64,000 nt of DNA from Candidatus Lambdaproteobacteria bacterium RIFOXYD2_FULL_56_26. Lineage in GTDB: Bacteria; SAR324; XYD2-FULL-50-16. The position numbers and the translations under genes are program-made. The stretch is taken from positions 19,906-83,905 of the forward strand of contig MFNF01000048.1 in the NCBI GenBank assembly GCA_001783715.1, given 5' to 3'. Shown here in pieces: positions 1-7,684 of this stretch. Numbering within the stretch: the stretch's first letter is position 1; each line of letters starts with the position of its first letter. The notes beneath the pieces were generated by a model. The model saw only the letters and a list, made by a program, of their open reading frames with translations, searched no databases and had not been told where the DNA came from.

Positions 1-298
1 CCTGCTCCAAGGCAGCATCCACCAGAGCGTCCGAGGCGGGTTGGCCGTTGAGCCGAAACCGTTCGTTGAAGTGCACCAAATGGGGAGAGATAAAAGCGCC
101 GGTCGTATATCCGCTGGCCAAAAACAAGGTCTCCAAACCCGCCAAGGTTGAGCCCTTTCCGTTGGTCCCGGCTAGATGGATGATCCTTGAACCCGACTCT
201 GGATGACCCAAGGCCTCCAGCAACCGGTTCATCGGCCCCAACCCCAGCTCGACCTTGCCCCTCAGGTTGAACAGGGCATCCAAACTGGCCTTGTCCAA
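1..298 (-). CDS. folC: Folylpolyglutamate synthase / dihydrofolate synthase, N-terminal part
   Basis: FolC is a cytoplasmic ligase that adds glutamate to folates using ATP. Only about 99 codons lie inside the window; the gene continues past base 1. The visible part has the family P-loop AGTNGKGST near residues 43-51 and the SPHLV segment near residues 71-75, followed by NERFR, all typical of the Mur ligase-like ATPase domain. The chosen start is a TTG that directly follows, and shares bases with, the gpsA stop (TGATTG), which suggests translational coupling. The first ATG lies about 22 codons further in and would cut off part of the usual N-terminus, so it is less likely. Identity is secure; the start is probable. 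Confidence 0.88.
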   Translation of the reverse strand, partial: MDKASLDALFNLRGKVELGLGPMNRLLEALGHPESGSRIIHLAGTNGKGSTLAGLETLFLASGYTTGAFISPHLVHFNERFRLNGQPASDALVDAALEQ

Positions 299-1309
299 TC
301 AGTCCTCAACCTTCAGTGGCCGGTCCATCAACTCGGCCAAAGCTTCCAGGATCGGCTTGTTTTGGTAGATCACCGCAAAGGCCGTCCGGGCCAAGGGCAG
401 GTCCAGCCCCTTTTCCAAGGCAAACTGGTGCAGCGCCTTGGTGGTGTAGTAGCCTTCAGCCACCGTTCCGCCCATGGAATCCAAAATCGCCTGGACCTTT
501 TCCCCTTTGCCCAGCCGGATGCCAAAGTTTTTGTTGTGGCTGCTGGTGGAAGAATAACAGGTCAACACCAAGTCCCCCAGGCCGCTGAGGCCGTAGAGGG
601 TTTCCAGAGAGATCCCCATGACCTCGCAAAGCCGTTTCATCTCTGCCAGCCCCCTGGTGACCAAGACCGCCACCGCTTCCTCAAACATCCCTTTGCCCAC
701 CGCAATCCCGGCGATAATGGCATAAACATTTTTTAAGGCCCCCAAGATGGCCACGCCACGCAAGTCTTGGCTCCGGTACACCCGGAAGGCGGGGGTGGAA
801 AAAAAGGTCTGTAACGCCAAGCCCAATTCCTCGTCTTCACAAGCCAAGGTTTCGGCGGCCGGACTACTTTGGCTGAGCAACCCTTCAGGGAAACAAGGGC
901 CGCCCAGGTGGGCCAAGGGGTTGTGGGGGAAAAAGTTTTGGATCAGTTCGGGCACCGTTTGTAGGCTGTCCTGTTCGATCCCTTTGTTGATGCTGACGAT
1001 CACTTGGGAAGGGGCCAGGGTAAGACCGGCCAGCATCTGCCGCAAAAAGGGCACCGGGGTCGAGATCACCAACAGGTCCGCCCCCTTAACCGCCTGGTCC
1101 AGGTCCAAAACAAACCGCACCTTTTTTTGGCAGGAGAACCCCGGCAGGTTGGGGGCCTTGTCGGTGGCTTGGAGCGCCTCGTATTCCCCTTGGGTAAAGC
1201 ACCACAAGGTCACCTCCACCGGCTTTTGGGCCAGGAAAATGGCCATGGCGGTCCCCCAACGGCCTGCGCCTAAGACGGTGATGCGCTGGAAGGTTTGGTT
1301 GCCGGACAT
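299..1309 (-). CDS. gpsA: Glycerol-3-phosphate dehydrogenase [NAD(P)+]
   Basis: GpsA reduces dihydroxyacetone phosphate to sn-glycerol-3-phosphate, the backbone for membrane phospholipids, in the cytoplasm. The 336-residue product matches the family length. A Rossmann motif GAGRWGTA sits at residues 14-21, the conserved SINKGIE segment carries an active-site region lysine, ALKNVYAI carries a second conserved lysine, and GLGDLVLTCYS followed by NKNFG matches the C-terminal substrate-binding signature. I start at the ATG at 1309 because a GGGGAG ribosome-binding site lies just upstream; an earlier in-frame start at 1387 would add 26 residues unlike the family. It is followed without a gap by folC. 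Confidence 0.94.
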   Translation of the reverse strand: MSGNQTFQRITVLGAGRWGTAMAIFLAQKPVEVTLWCFTQGEYEALQATDKAPNLPGFSCQKKVRFVLDLDQAVKGADLLVISTPVPFLRQMLAGLTLAPSQVIVSINKGIEQDSLQTVPELIQNFFPHNPLAHLGGPCFPEGLLSQSSPAAETLACEDEELGLALQTFFSTPAFRVYRSQDLRGVAILGALKNVYAIIAGIAVGKGMFEEAVAVLVTRGLAEMKRLCEVMGISLETLYGLSGLGDLVLTCYSSTSSHNKNFGIRLGKGEKVQAILDSMGGTVAEGYYTTKALHQFALEKGLDLPLARTAFAVIYQNKPILEALAELMDRPLKVED

Positions 1310-1643
1310 CAAGACTCCCCTCAAGGTTTCCAAAGGCGGAAAATGCCCTTGCCCGCCCACCCTATCACCCCTGGGTGGTTCTCGCAATCAGGGTTCTTGC
1401 GGATTTTTGCCCCAGGTTTTTTGGCGGGAAACCGCTTTGGGAGCGGGGCCAAAAGAGTGACCAATCCCCTGGAGCAACAGGTTTTTTGGACAAAACCCGG
1501 CGGAGCAAAGCCAGAATGGCCAAACCAAACCGACAGCCAAAAAACACAGCCAAAAAACCAAGCGGGAGCAAAATGAAAAGAGAAGGGAGGGATACTGGGG
1601 AAATTCCGCACGGAGGCGCTGCCTCCGGCGTTTTATCTGGGCC
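1310..1643. other. Gene-free stretch between gpsA and the tRNA, with one hairpin
   Basis: No convincing gene was found in these 334 bases. Open frames exist on both strands, but they show no recognisable motif and consist of low-information Pro/Lys-rich sequence. The one clear structure is a perfect inverted repeat at 1611-1627 (arms CGGAGGC and GCCTCCG, 3-base loop), 16 bases past the 3' end of the tRNA in its direction of transcription. No long T-run follows it, so it may be a weak terminator or a processing barrier rather than a classical intrinsic terminator. Confidence 0.5.
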
Positions 1644-1730
1644 TGGTACCGAGGGTCGGAATCGAACCGACACGGCATCGCTGCCACGGGATTTTGAGTC
1701 CCGCGCGTCTACCAGTTTCACCACCCCGGC
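1644..1730 (-). tRNA. tRNA-Leu, anticodon CAA
   Basis: The minus strand folds as an 87-base class II tRNA with a long variable arm. The acceptor 5' arm GCCGGGG pairs with CCUCGGU through two G-U pairs, the anticodon stem CGGGA/TCCCG encloses loop CTCAAAA giving anticodon CAA, and the T arm reads GTCGG-TTCGATT-CCGAC. The 3' CCA is encoded. It would read UUG, a codon that appears very common in this window. A -35/-10 pair lies immediately upstream. Confidence 0.97.
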
Positions 1731-1743
1731 GCCAGAACTTTTC

Positions 1744-1773
1744 CTTTTAGACCTACCGACTTGGGTCTGTCAA
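1744..1773 (-). promoter_or_regulatory. Sigma70-type promoter for tRNA-Leu
   Basis: On the minus strand a perfect TTGACA (1768-1773) is followed after 18 bases by TAAAAG (1744-1749), ending 14 bases before the tRNA 5' end. The element lies just beyond the HIT gene stop codon, so the tRNA probably has its own promoter. Confidence 0.6.
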
Positions 1774-1783
1774 TCCACTTTCG

Positions 1784-2125
1784 TCAGCCGGGAGGCCAAG
1801 AAAATTCTCGACCTGCCAAAAGGTGCAGGTGCAGGTGAAAAACGGTCTGCCCAGCTCCGGCCCCGTTGTTGATCACCAGCCGGTAATCCTTGAGCCCCAA
1901 CTGTTCCGCCACCTGGGCGGCAAACAACATCAGTCGGCCCAACCTTTCCTGGTCTTGGGGCTGGGCTTCTCCGATCCGGCCCAGGTGGCCTTTGGGGATC
2001 ACCAAGACATGAGTCGGCGCTTGGGGGTTGAGGTCCCAAAAAGCCAAATTTCCATCGTCTTCGGCCACCACCTTGGCCGCAATGGCTTTGGAGGCGATTT
2101 TGCAAAACAGACAGTTTTCGGACAT
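1784..2125 (-). CDS. HIT-family nucleotide-binding protein (HinT-like)
   Basis: HinT-type proteins hydrolyse purine nucleoside phosphoramidates and are small cytosolic homodimers. The 113-residue product begins with ENCLFCKI, carrying the CxxC pair seen in this branch. It contains the conserved HVLVIPKGH block and the histidine triad HLHLHLL near the C-terminus. The C-terminus is short, ending soon after the triad. The ATG at 2125 is preferred because AGGAAAAG precedes it; an ATG six codons upstream lacks a good site. The gene is divergent from dapD and upstream of the tRNA-Leu promoter. The physiological substrate cannot be told from sequence. Confidence 0.88.
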   Translation of the reverse strand: MSENCLFCKIASKAIAAKVVAEDDGNLAFWDLNPQAPTHVLVIPKGHLGRIGEAQPQDQERLGRLMLFAAQVAEQLGLKDYRLVINNGAGAGQTVFHLHLHLLAGREFSWPPG

Positions 2126-2203
2126 GGCACTTTTCCTGTTCAAAAGGAGGCGTTTTGGCCCAAGTTACCACGGCTCATTTGTGCTGCCAAGGGTTCAATG
2201 GAC

Positions 2204-2233
2204 TTGCCAGGAGGGGAGGGGATCGGCTAGAAT
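2204..2233 (+). promoter_or_regulatory. Candidate sigma70 promoter for the dapD operon
   Basis: TTGCCA (2204-2209) and TAGAAT (2228-2233) are separated by 18 bases, placing a transcription start near 2240 and a leader of about 40 bases before dapD. The match is good but was judged by eye only. Confidence 0.5.
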
Positions 2234-2280
2234 GACAGATCAATCCGAGACTTTTTAGGGACCCTTTCCCCATCCACCGA

Positions 2281-3330
2281 ATGACCCAATTCCAATCGAT
2301 TCCCAGCTTGGGCCTGGGCCTGGGCACCAAAAACCGGGCCGGAGCTTGGCTGGAGGTGTTTTACCCCCAACTGTGGACCGCCCCTCCCCAAGAGGTGCTG
2401 CAAGCCTTGGCTCCCCTGCTGGGCGAGACGGGCAAAAACCAAACCTTGAGCCTGGACGAAACCAAGCTGGCCAACCTCAAGGAGGTCCTGCGCCCCTTTG
2501 AGTGGGCCGCCGAGTTTTGTGAACTGGCCCAACGGGTCCAGGGCACCGGGGTCGAAGCCAGAGCCTTGACCTTGGTCTGGCATGACCAGGAGCCTCTGGA
2601 CGTGCCCCAAATCTACCTGAACCTGCACCTGCTCTCCTCTCGGGCGGTCAAGCCGCACCAGATCAACCTGAGCGGAATCTTCGGCAAGCTGGTCAACCTC
2701 GCTTGGACCAACCAAGGGCCGGTGGAGCTTACCGAGCTGGACCAAGCCAGACTCACCGCCCGGCTCAAAGGGGAGGTTTTGGTGGTCCGGTCGGTGGACA
2801 AGTTTCCGCCCATGGCCGACTATGTGGTCCCCAAAGGGGTCAGGATCGCCGATGCGTCTCGGGTGCGCCTGGGTGCCTACCTGGGGGAAGGGACCACGGT
2901 GATGCACGAAGGATTTGTCAACTTCAACGCCGGAACCCTGGGCCAATCGATGGTCGAAGGGCGAATCTCCGCCGGGGTGGTGGTGGGCAACGGCTCGGAC
3001 CTGGGCGGCGGTTGTTCGACCATGGGCACCTTGTCGGGCGGGAATTCGGTGGTTATCTCGGTGGGGGAAAAATGCCTGATCGGGGCCAATGCCGGGGTTG
3101 GCATTCCCTTGGGCGACCGCTGCACCCTTGAAGCGGGGCTTTACCTGACCGCCGGTTCCAAGGTCAACCTCTTGGACGGCCAAGGCAATCTCCAAGGCCA
3201 AGTGAAGGCTCGGGACTTGTCCGGGAAAAGCGACCTGCTTTTTAGGCGCAACTCCCTGACCGGGGCGTTGGAATGTTTGACCAACAAAACGGTGATCGAA
3301 CTGAACCTAGCGTTACACAAGAACAACTGA
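2281..3330 (+). CDS. dapD: Tetrahydrodipicolinate N-succinyltransferase
   Basis: DapD transfers succinyl from succinyl-CoA to tetrahydrodipicolinate in the diaminopimelate/lysine pathway. The 349-residue protein has an N-terminal domain followed, from about residue 182 to 295, by the left-handed beta-helix acyltransferase region. That region reads VVPKG..IAD, then GEGTTVMHEGFVNFNAG, then GNGSDLGGGCSTMGTLSGG and GANAGVGIPLGD. This is the longer DapD type found in actinobacteria and some proteobacteria, not the ~275-residue E. coli form. It heads an operon that also contains lysA, the last step of the same pathway. The next gene begins one base after its stop codon. Confidence 0.93.
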   Translation: MTQFQSIPSLGLGLGTKNRAGAWLEVFYPQLWTAPPQEVLQALAPLLGETGKNQTLSLDETKLANLKEVLRPFEWAAEFCELAQRVQGTGVEARALTLVWHDQEPLDVPQIYLNLHLLSSRAVKPHQINLSGIFGKLVNLAWTNQGPVELTELDQARLTARLKGEVLVVRSVDKFPPMADYVVPKGVRIADASRVRLGAYLGEGTTVMHEGFVNFNAGTLGQSMVEGRISAGVVVGNGSDLGGGCSTMGTLSGGNSVVISVGEKCLIGANAGVGIPLGDRCTLEAGLYLTAGSKVNLLDGQGNLQGQVKARDLSGKSDLLFRRNSLTGALECLTNKTVIELNLALHKNN

Positions 3331-3331
3331 G

Positions 3332-4192
3332 ATGGCGGGACCCAAAGGGGCAATCCAGCGTTGGCTCGGCCCCAAGCTTCTGGCTTGGGCCTTGCGACTG
3401 ATCGGCCTCACCGGTCGTAGCCTCTGGTTGGGGGAAGAACACTTGGCCGCACTTCGCAGCCAAGGGCAGAACTGGATCTATTGTTTTTGGCATCGAAATG
3501 TCACCCAAACCGCCTGGGCCTTACGGGGACAAGGACTGGCCGGGTTGGTCAGCGCTTCGGAAGACGGAGAAATGGCCACCCGCACCATTGAGGCCTTGGG
3601 CAACAAAACCATCCGAGGTTCCAGCTCCAAAGGGGGAGCCCGGGCGCTTTTGGAGATGATCCGTTGGGTCCGTTCCGGGAAACTGGCGGCCATCACCCCC
3701 GACGGCCCTAGAGGCCCAGCCCTGGTACTACAAGCCGGAGCGATTACCTTGGCCTCCAAGTCCGGGGTGCCGCTGGTGCCGTTTCATATGGAATCCACCC
3801 GGCAGTGGGTCTTCCACAAAAGCTGGGACCAACACCGTTTGCCCAAACCTTTTGCCACCAAAGTGATGTCCTTCGGGGCCCCGATCTTTGTCCCCCCCAA
3901 CCTGGACGAGGCCCAGACGGAAGACTGGCGATGTAAAGTAGAGGGGGCGATGAACCAAAACCTTGCGCTGGTCTTGGCCCGGATCCAAGCCCTGACTTCT
4001 TGCCCCAAAGGAACCATGGACGAGCCCCAATACACCGACCCGGACGAGGCCACAGAAGCCTTGGAAGCCATGATGGCAGAGCAAAAAAAACGCCTGGATG
4101 CCGCCTGGGGCAAACTCAGGGCGGAGGGGAAACCCAATGTCCCGCTGTTCCCCAGCGCCCCCACAGAAGACGATGACGAACCCAACCCTTAA
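3332..4192 (+). CDS. DUF374 lysophospholipid/lipid A acyltransferase-like protein
   Basis: This 286-residue protein belongs to the DUF374 group of the LPLAT acyltransferase superfamily. Visible signatures are the catalytic-type FWHRN at residues 52-56, RGSSSKGG at 95-102 and TPDGPRGP at 122-129, in the family order. The N-terminus has one amphipathic or weakly hydrophobic stretch rather than a cleavable signal, so attachment to the inner face of the inner membrane is likely. The C-terminal 60 residues are charged and rich in Glu and Pro, beyond the catalytic core. Its place between dapD and a kinase gives no direct clue to its acceptor; lipid A or a phospholipid is possible. Confidence 0.85.
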   Translation: MAGPKGAIQRWLGPKLLAWALRLIGLTGRSLWLGEEHLAALRSQGQNWIYCFWHRNVTQTAWALRGQGLAGLVSASEDGEMATRTIEALGNKTIRGSSSKGGARALLEMIRWVRSGKLAAITPDGPRGPALVLQAGAITLASKSGVPLVPFHMESTRQWVFHKSWDQHRLPKPFATKVMSFGAPIFVPPNLDEAQTEDWRCKVEGAMNQNLALVLARIQALTSCPKGTMDEPQYTDPDEATEALEAMMAEQKKRLDAAWGKLRAEGKPNVPLFPSAPTEDDDEPNP

Positions 4193-4218
4193 CCCGACCG
4201 ACCGCTCCAAGGAACCCG

Positions 4219-5199
4219 ATGAAATATGACGTATATGGCTTAGGCAACCCCCTGGTGGACGTGATCGTCCATGTGGACGACGAGATGCACAACGAATTGG
4301 GCCTCGCCAAAGGGACCATGAACCTGGTGGACCTGGACCGGCAACAAGAAATCCTGGACAAAACCAGCCAAAAGACCCCGTTGGTCGCTTTGGGCGGCTC
4401 TTGTGCCAACTCGATGGTGATGATCGCCCAGCTGGGGGGCCGCTCGGCCTTCTGCGGGAACCTGGGCAGCGATGAGTTTGCCAAGGAATACGAAACCCAA
4501 TTGACCAAGGCTGGGGTTACCTCCTTTACCAACCAAACCCCCGGTATGACCGGCAGTACCATCATCCTGGTCGCTCCCGATGCCGAACGGACCATGAACA
4601 CTCACCTGGGCCAGTGCCAAGAGCTGACCAAAGAGGCGGTCAACCTGGAGGCCATCCAGCTGTCCAAGTATCTGTACGTGGAAGGCTACCTGTGGGACAC
4701 CCCCAAACAACAAGAAGCAGTGTTGCACGCCTTGGACCATGCAAAAAAACATGGGATCCAAATTGCCTTGTCCCTTTCGGACTCCTTTGTGGTCTCCCGG
4801 CACAAGGAAGCCTTTGTGAAGCTGTTGCAGGACTATGTGGATCTGGTCTTTTGCAACGAAGCCGAGGCTTCGACCATGACCGACCAGACCGACCCGGACA
4901 AGATGATCGGGGTCCTGCAACAGTGGGTCCCCCATGTGGTCCTGACCTTGGGGAAAAAAGGTTCCAAGATCATGCTGGACGGGACCTTGTACCATGTGGA
5001 TGCGGTCACAGTCGAGGCTCTGGACACCACCGGTGCGGGGGACTCCTTTGCCGCCGGTTACCTCTTTGGTCTGACCCAAGGGTACGAAATCGCCGCCGCC
5101 GGTCGTCTGGCCAGCCATTCCGCCGCCGCCGTAGTCGGCCAGATCGGCCCCCGGTACAATGGGGACCTGAAAGAAAAACTCAAAGGGCAACTCAAATGA
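4219..5199 (+). CDS. PfkB-family sugar/nucleoside kinase, probably adenosine kinase
   Basis: The 326-residue protein is a ribokinase-fold kinase. It has the N-terminal GLGNPLVDVIV block, the GGSCANSMVMIAQLGG substrate region near residue 59, and the C-terminal PfkB signature DTTGAGDSFAAGYLFG with the catalytic aspartate near residue 275. The N-terminal pattern resembles bacterial adenosine kinases, which make AMP from adenosine. An ahcY gene in the same window would supply adenosine, which fits. Ribokinase or fructokinase activity cannot be excluded by sequence reading. Its stop overlaps the lysA start by four bases (ATGA). Confidence 0.85.
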   Translation: MKYDVYGLGNPLVDVIVHVDDEMHNELGLAKGTMNLVDLDRQQEILDKTSQKTPLVALGGSCANSMVMIAQLGGRSAFCGNLGSDEFAKEYETQLTKAGVTSFTNQTPGMTGSTIILVAPDAERTMNTHLGQCQELTKEAVNLEAIQLSKYLYVEGYLWDTPKQQEAVLHALDHAKKHGIQIALSLSDSFVVSRHKEAFVKLLQDYVDLVFCNEAEASTMTDQTDPDKMIGVLQQWVPHVVLTLGKKGSKIMLDGTLYHVDAVTVEALDTTGAGDSFAAGYLFGLTQGYEIAAAGRLASHSAAAVVGQIGPRYNGDLKEKLKGQLK

Positions 5200-6428
5200 A
5201 GACCTTGCCCCGGCAAAGGGGAACAATCCAGTTGGGCAAGCTGAGCCCCGAAGAATTGGCCGGGAGGTTTGGCACCCCGCTTTACCTGTATGACGAACAG
5301 ACCTTGCGGAACCGGTGCCGATCCTTGAAAGATGCCCTTCCGGGGATTAACCTCTATTACTCCGCCAAGGCCAACAGCAACGTCAGCCTGCTCAAGGTGA
5401 TCAAGGCCGAGGGACTGTTGGTGGACGCAATGAGTCCGGGGGAAGTGATCCAAGAGCTCGAAGCAGGTTACCAACCCAAAGAACTGCTGTTCGTCAGCAA
5501 CAATGTCCCCCAGACTACCTTTGACTGGCTGGCCGCCCAAGGGGTGGAGCGGGTCATTGCCGACAGTTTGAGCCAAATGACCCGCTGGTGTAAGGCCAAG
5601 CCGGGGGCCAAGGTGGTCTTGCGGCTCAATCCGGGCAAAGGGGCGGGGCACCACGAAAAGGTGGTCACCGCCGGCAAGGTCAAGTTCGGCATCGATCCCG
5701 ACCTTTTGCCCCAAGCGATGGAGCAGGCCAAGGCCCTGGGCGGCAAGGTGACCGGGTTGATGGTGCACATTGGCTCCCTGTTTTTGGACCCTCAACCTTG
5801 GTTGGAGGCGGTGGACTGGCTTTTGGCCCAAGCGGCTCCCTACCGGGAGTTGGAATACCTGGATTTTGGCGGCGGGTTGGGCATTCCTTATGACCGGACC
5901 ACGACCGAGCCCTTTCCTCTTGAATCCTTTGCTAAGGCCCTATTGGAACGGTTGAGTGCTTTTGAAACTTTGACCCAACGGAAAACCGAATTTGCCCTGG
6001 AGCCGGGCCGGTTTTTGGTGGCCGAGTCCGGGTTTTGTTTGGCCCGGGTCCAGTCGGTCAAGGTCAACCAAGGGATCAAGTTCTTGGGCACCGACCTGGG
6101 GTTTAACTTCCTGATCCGCCCGGAGATGTACGGTTCCTACCATGAGATCCTCCACTGCTCCAAGGAGGAGCCTGGGGCAACTCCGGTCCAGGTGGTGGGT
6201 AATGTTTGTGAATCAGGCGACTACCTGGGCAAGGATAGGCTCTTGCCCGAAACTCAGGAAGGGGATCTGCTCCTGGTCCGGGACACCGGTGCTTACGGTT
6301 TTTCCATGGCTAGCAACTACAACAGCATGCCCCGGCCTGCTGAGGTATTGATCCAAACCGATGGAGAACCCCGGCTGATCCGTAGGGCCCAAAAGCCGGA
6401 AGACATTTTACGGGATCAGGTTTTCTGA
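5196..6428 (+). CDS. lysA: Diaminopimelate decarboxylase
   Basis: LysA decarboxylates meso-diaminopimelate to lysine with pyridoxal phosphate in the cytoplasm. The 410-residue product shows the PLP lysine in YYSAKANSN (Lys58), the glycine-rich phosphate-binding loop GGGLGIPYD near residue 224, EPGRFLVAESG, and the active-site CESGDYLGKDR near residue 338. The start ATG at 5196 overlaps the previous stop, so translation is probably coupled. A longer open frame runs upstream inside the kinase gene but is only a shadow. The stop overlaps the murB start as TGATG. Confidence 0.96.
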   Translation: MKTLPRQRGTIQLGKLSPEELAGRFGTPLYLYDEQTLRNRCRSLKDALPGINLYYSAKANSNVSLLKVIKAEGLLVDAMSPGEVIQELEAGYQPKELLFVSNNVPQTTFDWLAAQGVERVIADSLSQMTRWCKAKPGAKVVLRLNPGKGAGHHEKVVTAGKVKFGIDPDLLPQAMEQAKALGGKVTGLMVHIGSLFLDPQPWLEAVDWLLAQAAPYRELEYLDFGGGLGIPYDRTTTEPFPLESFAKALLERLSAFETLTQRKTEFALEPGRFLVAESGFCLARVQSVKVNQGIKFLGTDLGFNFLIRPEMYGSYHEILHCSKEEPGATPVQVVGNVCESGDYLGKDRLLPETQEGDLLLVRDTGAYGFSMASNYNSMPRPAEVLIQTDGEPRLIRRAQKPEDILRDQVF

Positions 6429-7348
6429 TGTCCCCCTGTCGGCTTCTCTTGGAGCGGCTGTGCGCCAAGCCCTTTTTGGTGCCGCCGGTGCTAGACCAGC
6501 CGCTGGCCCCCCTGACCAGCCTCAAGGCCGGGGCCAAGGCGGGGTTGTTTGTCCAGCCCAGCAACGAAGGGGAACTGGAGTATTTGTTTGCCGCCCTCCT
6601 GCCCCTAGACCTGCCTTGGTTTTTGGTGGGCAAGGGCAGCAACCTGGTCTGTCGGGACCAAGACTTCCCTGGGGTGCTGGTCCAGCTGACCGGGGAATTT
6701 GGCCGGTTGTCCCAAAACCAACGGGAGCTGCAAGCCGGAGCCGGGACAGTGGATGCCAAGGTGGCTAGGTTTGCCCGTCAGTGCGGTTTGGGTGGAGCCG
6801 AATGGCTGGTCACCGTGCCCGGCAGTCTGGGCGGAGCGGTGGCCATGAACGCCGGAGCCTATGGACAAGACATCGCCGGGATGTTTGCCGGAGGCCGGGC
6901 CTTTGACCCGGCCAAAGGGTTTGTGGACCTCTCCCCAGAGGACCTAGCCTTTGGGTACCGAAGTTCCAGGTTGCAGAAAACCGGCGAGATCCTGCTGTCC
7001 GCCCGGTTGGCCCTGACCCCCAAGGAACCGGAGGTCATCCGGCAGTTGGAGTTGGAATACCTAAAAAAACGCCGGTTGACCCAACCGACGGGGATCAAGA
7101 CTTTTGGTTCGATTTTTAAAAACCCGCCTGGAACCAGCGCCTGGAAGCTGATCGACCAAGCGGGGCTCCGGGGCAGGCAGATCGGCAGTTTTCGGATCAG
7201 CCCGGTCCATGCCAATTTTATGGAAAACCTGGGCCAAGGAGAGGCAAAGGGGTTGATCGAATTGATCGAGACGGTCCAAAGTGAAGTCCAAGCCCAAACC
7301 GGGGTCAAGTTGGACCTTGAAGGCAAACTCTTTCCACCAGAACCATGA
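6428..7348 (+). CDS. murB: UDP-N-acetylenolpyruvoylglucosamine reductase
   Basis: MurB reduces the enolpyruvyl group to make UDP-N-acetylmuramate, an early cytoplasmic step of peptidoglycan synthesis, using FAD and NADPH. The 306-residue protein has the FAD-binding GKGSNLVC near residue 67, PGSLGGAVAMNAGAYG near 131, and GSIFKNP near 226 with the catalytic serine. The C-terminal glutamate lies in LDLEGKLF. The length fits the shorter MurB type without the extra enterobacterial segment. It overlaps lysA by one base and gatC by four. Confidence 0.95.
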   Translation: MSPCRLLLERLCAKPFLVPPVLDQPLAPLTSLKAGAKAGLFVQPSNEGELEYLFAALLPLDLPWFLVGKGSNLVCRDQDFPGVLVQLTGEFGRLSQNQRELQAGAGTVDAKVARFARQCGLGGAEWLVTVPGSLGGAVAMNAGAYGQDIAGMFAGGRAFDPAKGFVDLSPEDLAFGYRSSRLQKTGEILLSARLALTPKEPEVIRQLELEYLKKRRLTQPTGIKTFGSIFKNPPGTSAWKLIDQAGLRGRQIGSFRISPVHANFMENLGQGEAKGLIELIETVQSEVQAQTGVKLDLEGKLFPPEP

Positions 7349-7620
7349 ACCCAGAAATTGATGTGCAAAAAGTGGCCAAGCTGGCCCGGCTCAAACTGAC
7401 CGCCGAAGAGGAAGTAGTGGTAGGGGAGCGGTTCAAAAAGGTCTTGGGCTATGTAAGCCTGATCTCCGAATTGGCCTTGGACCAGGAAGGGGACCAAAGA
7501 GACGAGACCCACCTAGCCCCGTTCCGGGAAGATGTGGCCCGGCCCAGCGGGATTAGGCCCGAAGACTTTTCTGCCCACACGGAAAACGGATTTTTTAAGG
7601 TCCCCAGCGTCATCGAGTAA
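7345..7620 (+). CDS. gatC: Asp-tRNA(Asn)/Glu-tRNA(Gln) amidotransferase subunit C
   Basis: GatC is the small subunit that clamps GatA to GatB in the amidotransferase making Gln-tRNA or Asn-tRNA by the indirect route. The 91 residues show the typical start VQKVAKLARLKLT, the acidic middle with ETHLAPFREDV, and the C-terminal FKVPSVIE that ends nearly all GatC proteins. It is the last gene of the dapD operon. gatA and gatB are not in the window. Confidence 0.93.
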   Translation: MNPEIDVQKVAKLARLKLTAEEEVVVGERFKKVLGYVSLISELALDQEGDQRDETHLAPFREDVARPSGIRPEDFSAHTENGFFKVPSVIE

Positions 7621-7684
7621 CCGGCCCCCGGTTGGGAAAGCTTCAAAAACCGGCCTCTTTTCTCCCGGCCCCTGGAAGAAAAGG

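Noticed and set aside
1321-1872. Several 90-165-codon frames around the tRNA-Leu
   Set aside because: They overlap the tRNA or each other and lack conserved features or ribosome-binding sites.
2227-3201. 324-codon open frame antisense to dapD
   Set aside because: dapD is unmistakable on the other strand; the antisense frame is His/Gln/Gly-rich with no motif, as expected in GC-rich shadows.
4614-5195. Upstream extension of lysA in frame
   Set aside because: It runs through the kinase gene in another frame and reads as low-information Arg/Gly/Pro-rich sequence; the family begins near 5196.
4240-5226. 328-codon open frame antisense to the PfkB kinase
   Set aside because: Composition-driven shadow of a well-supported gene.
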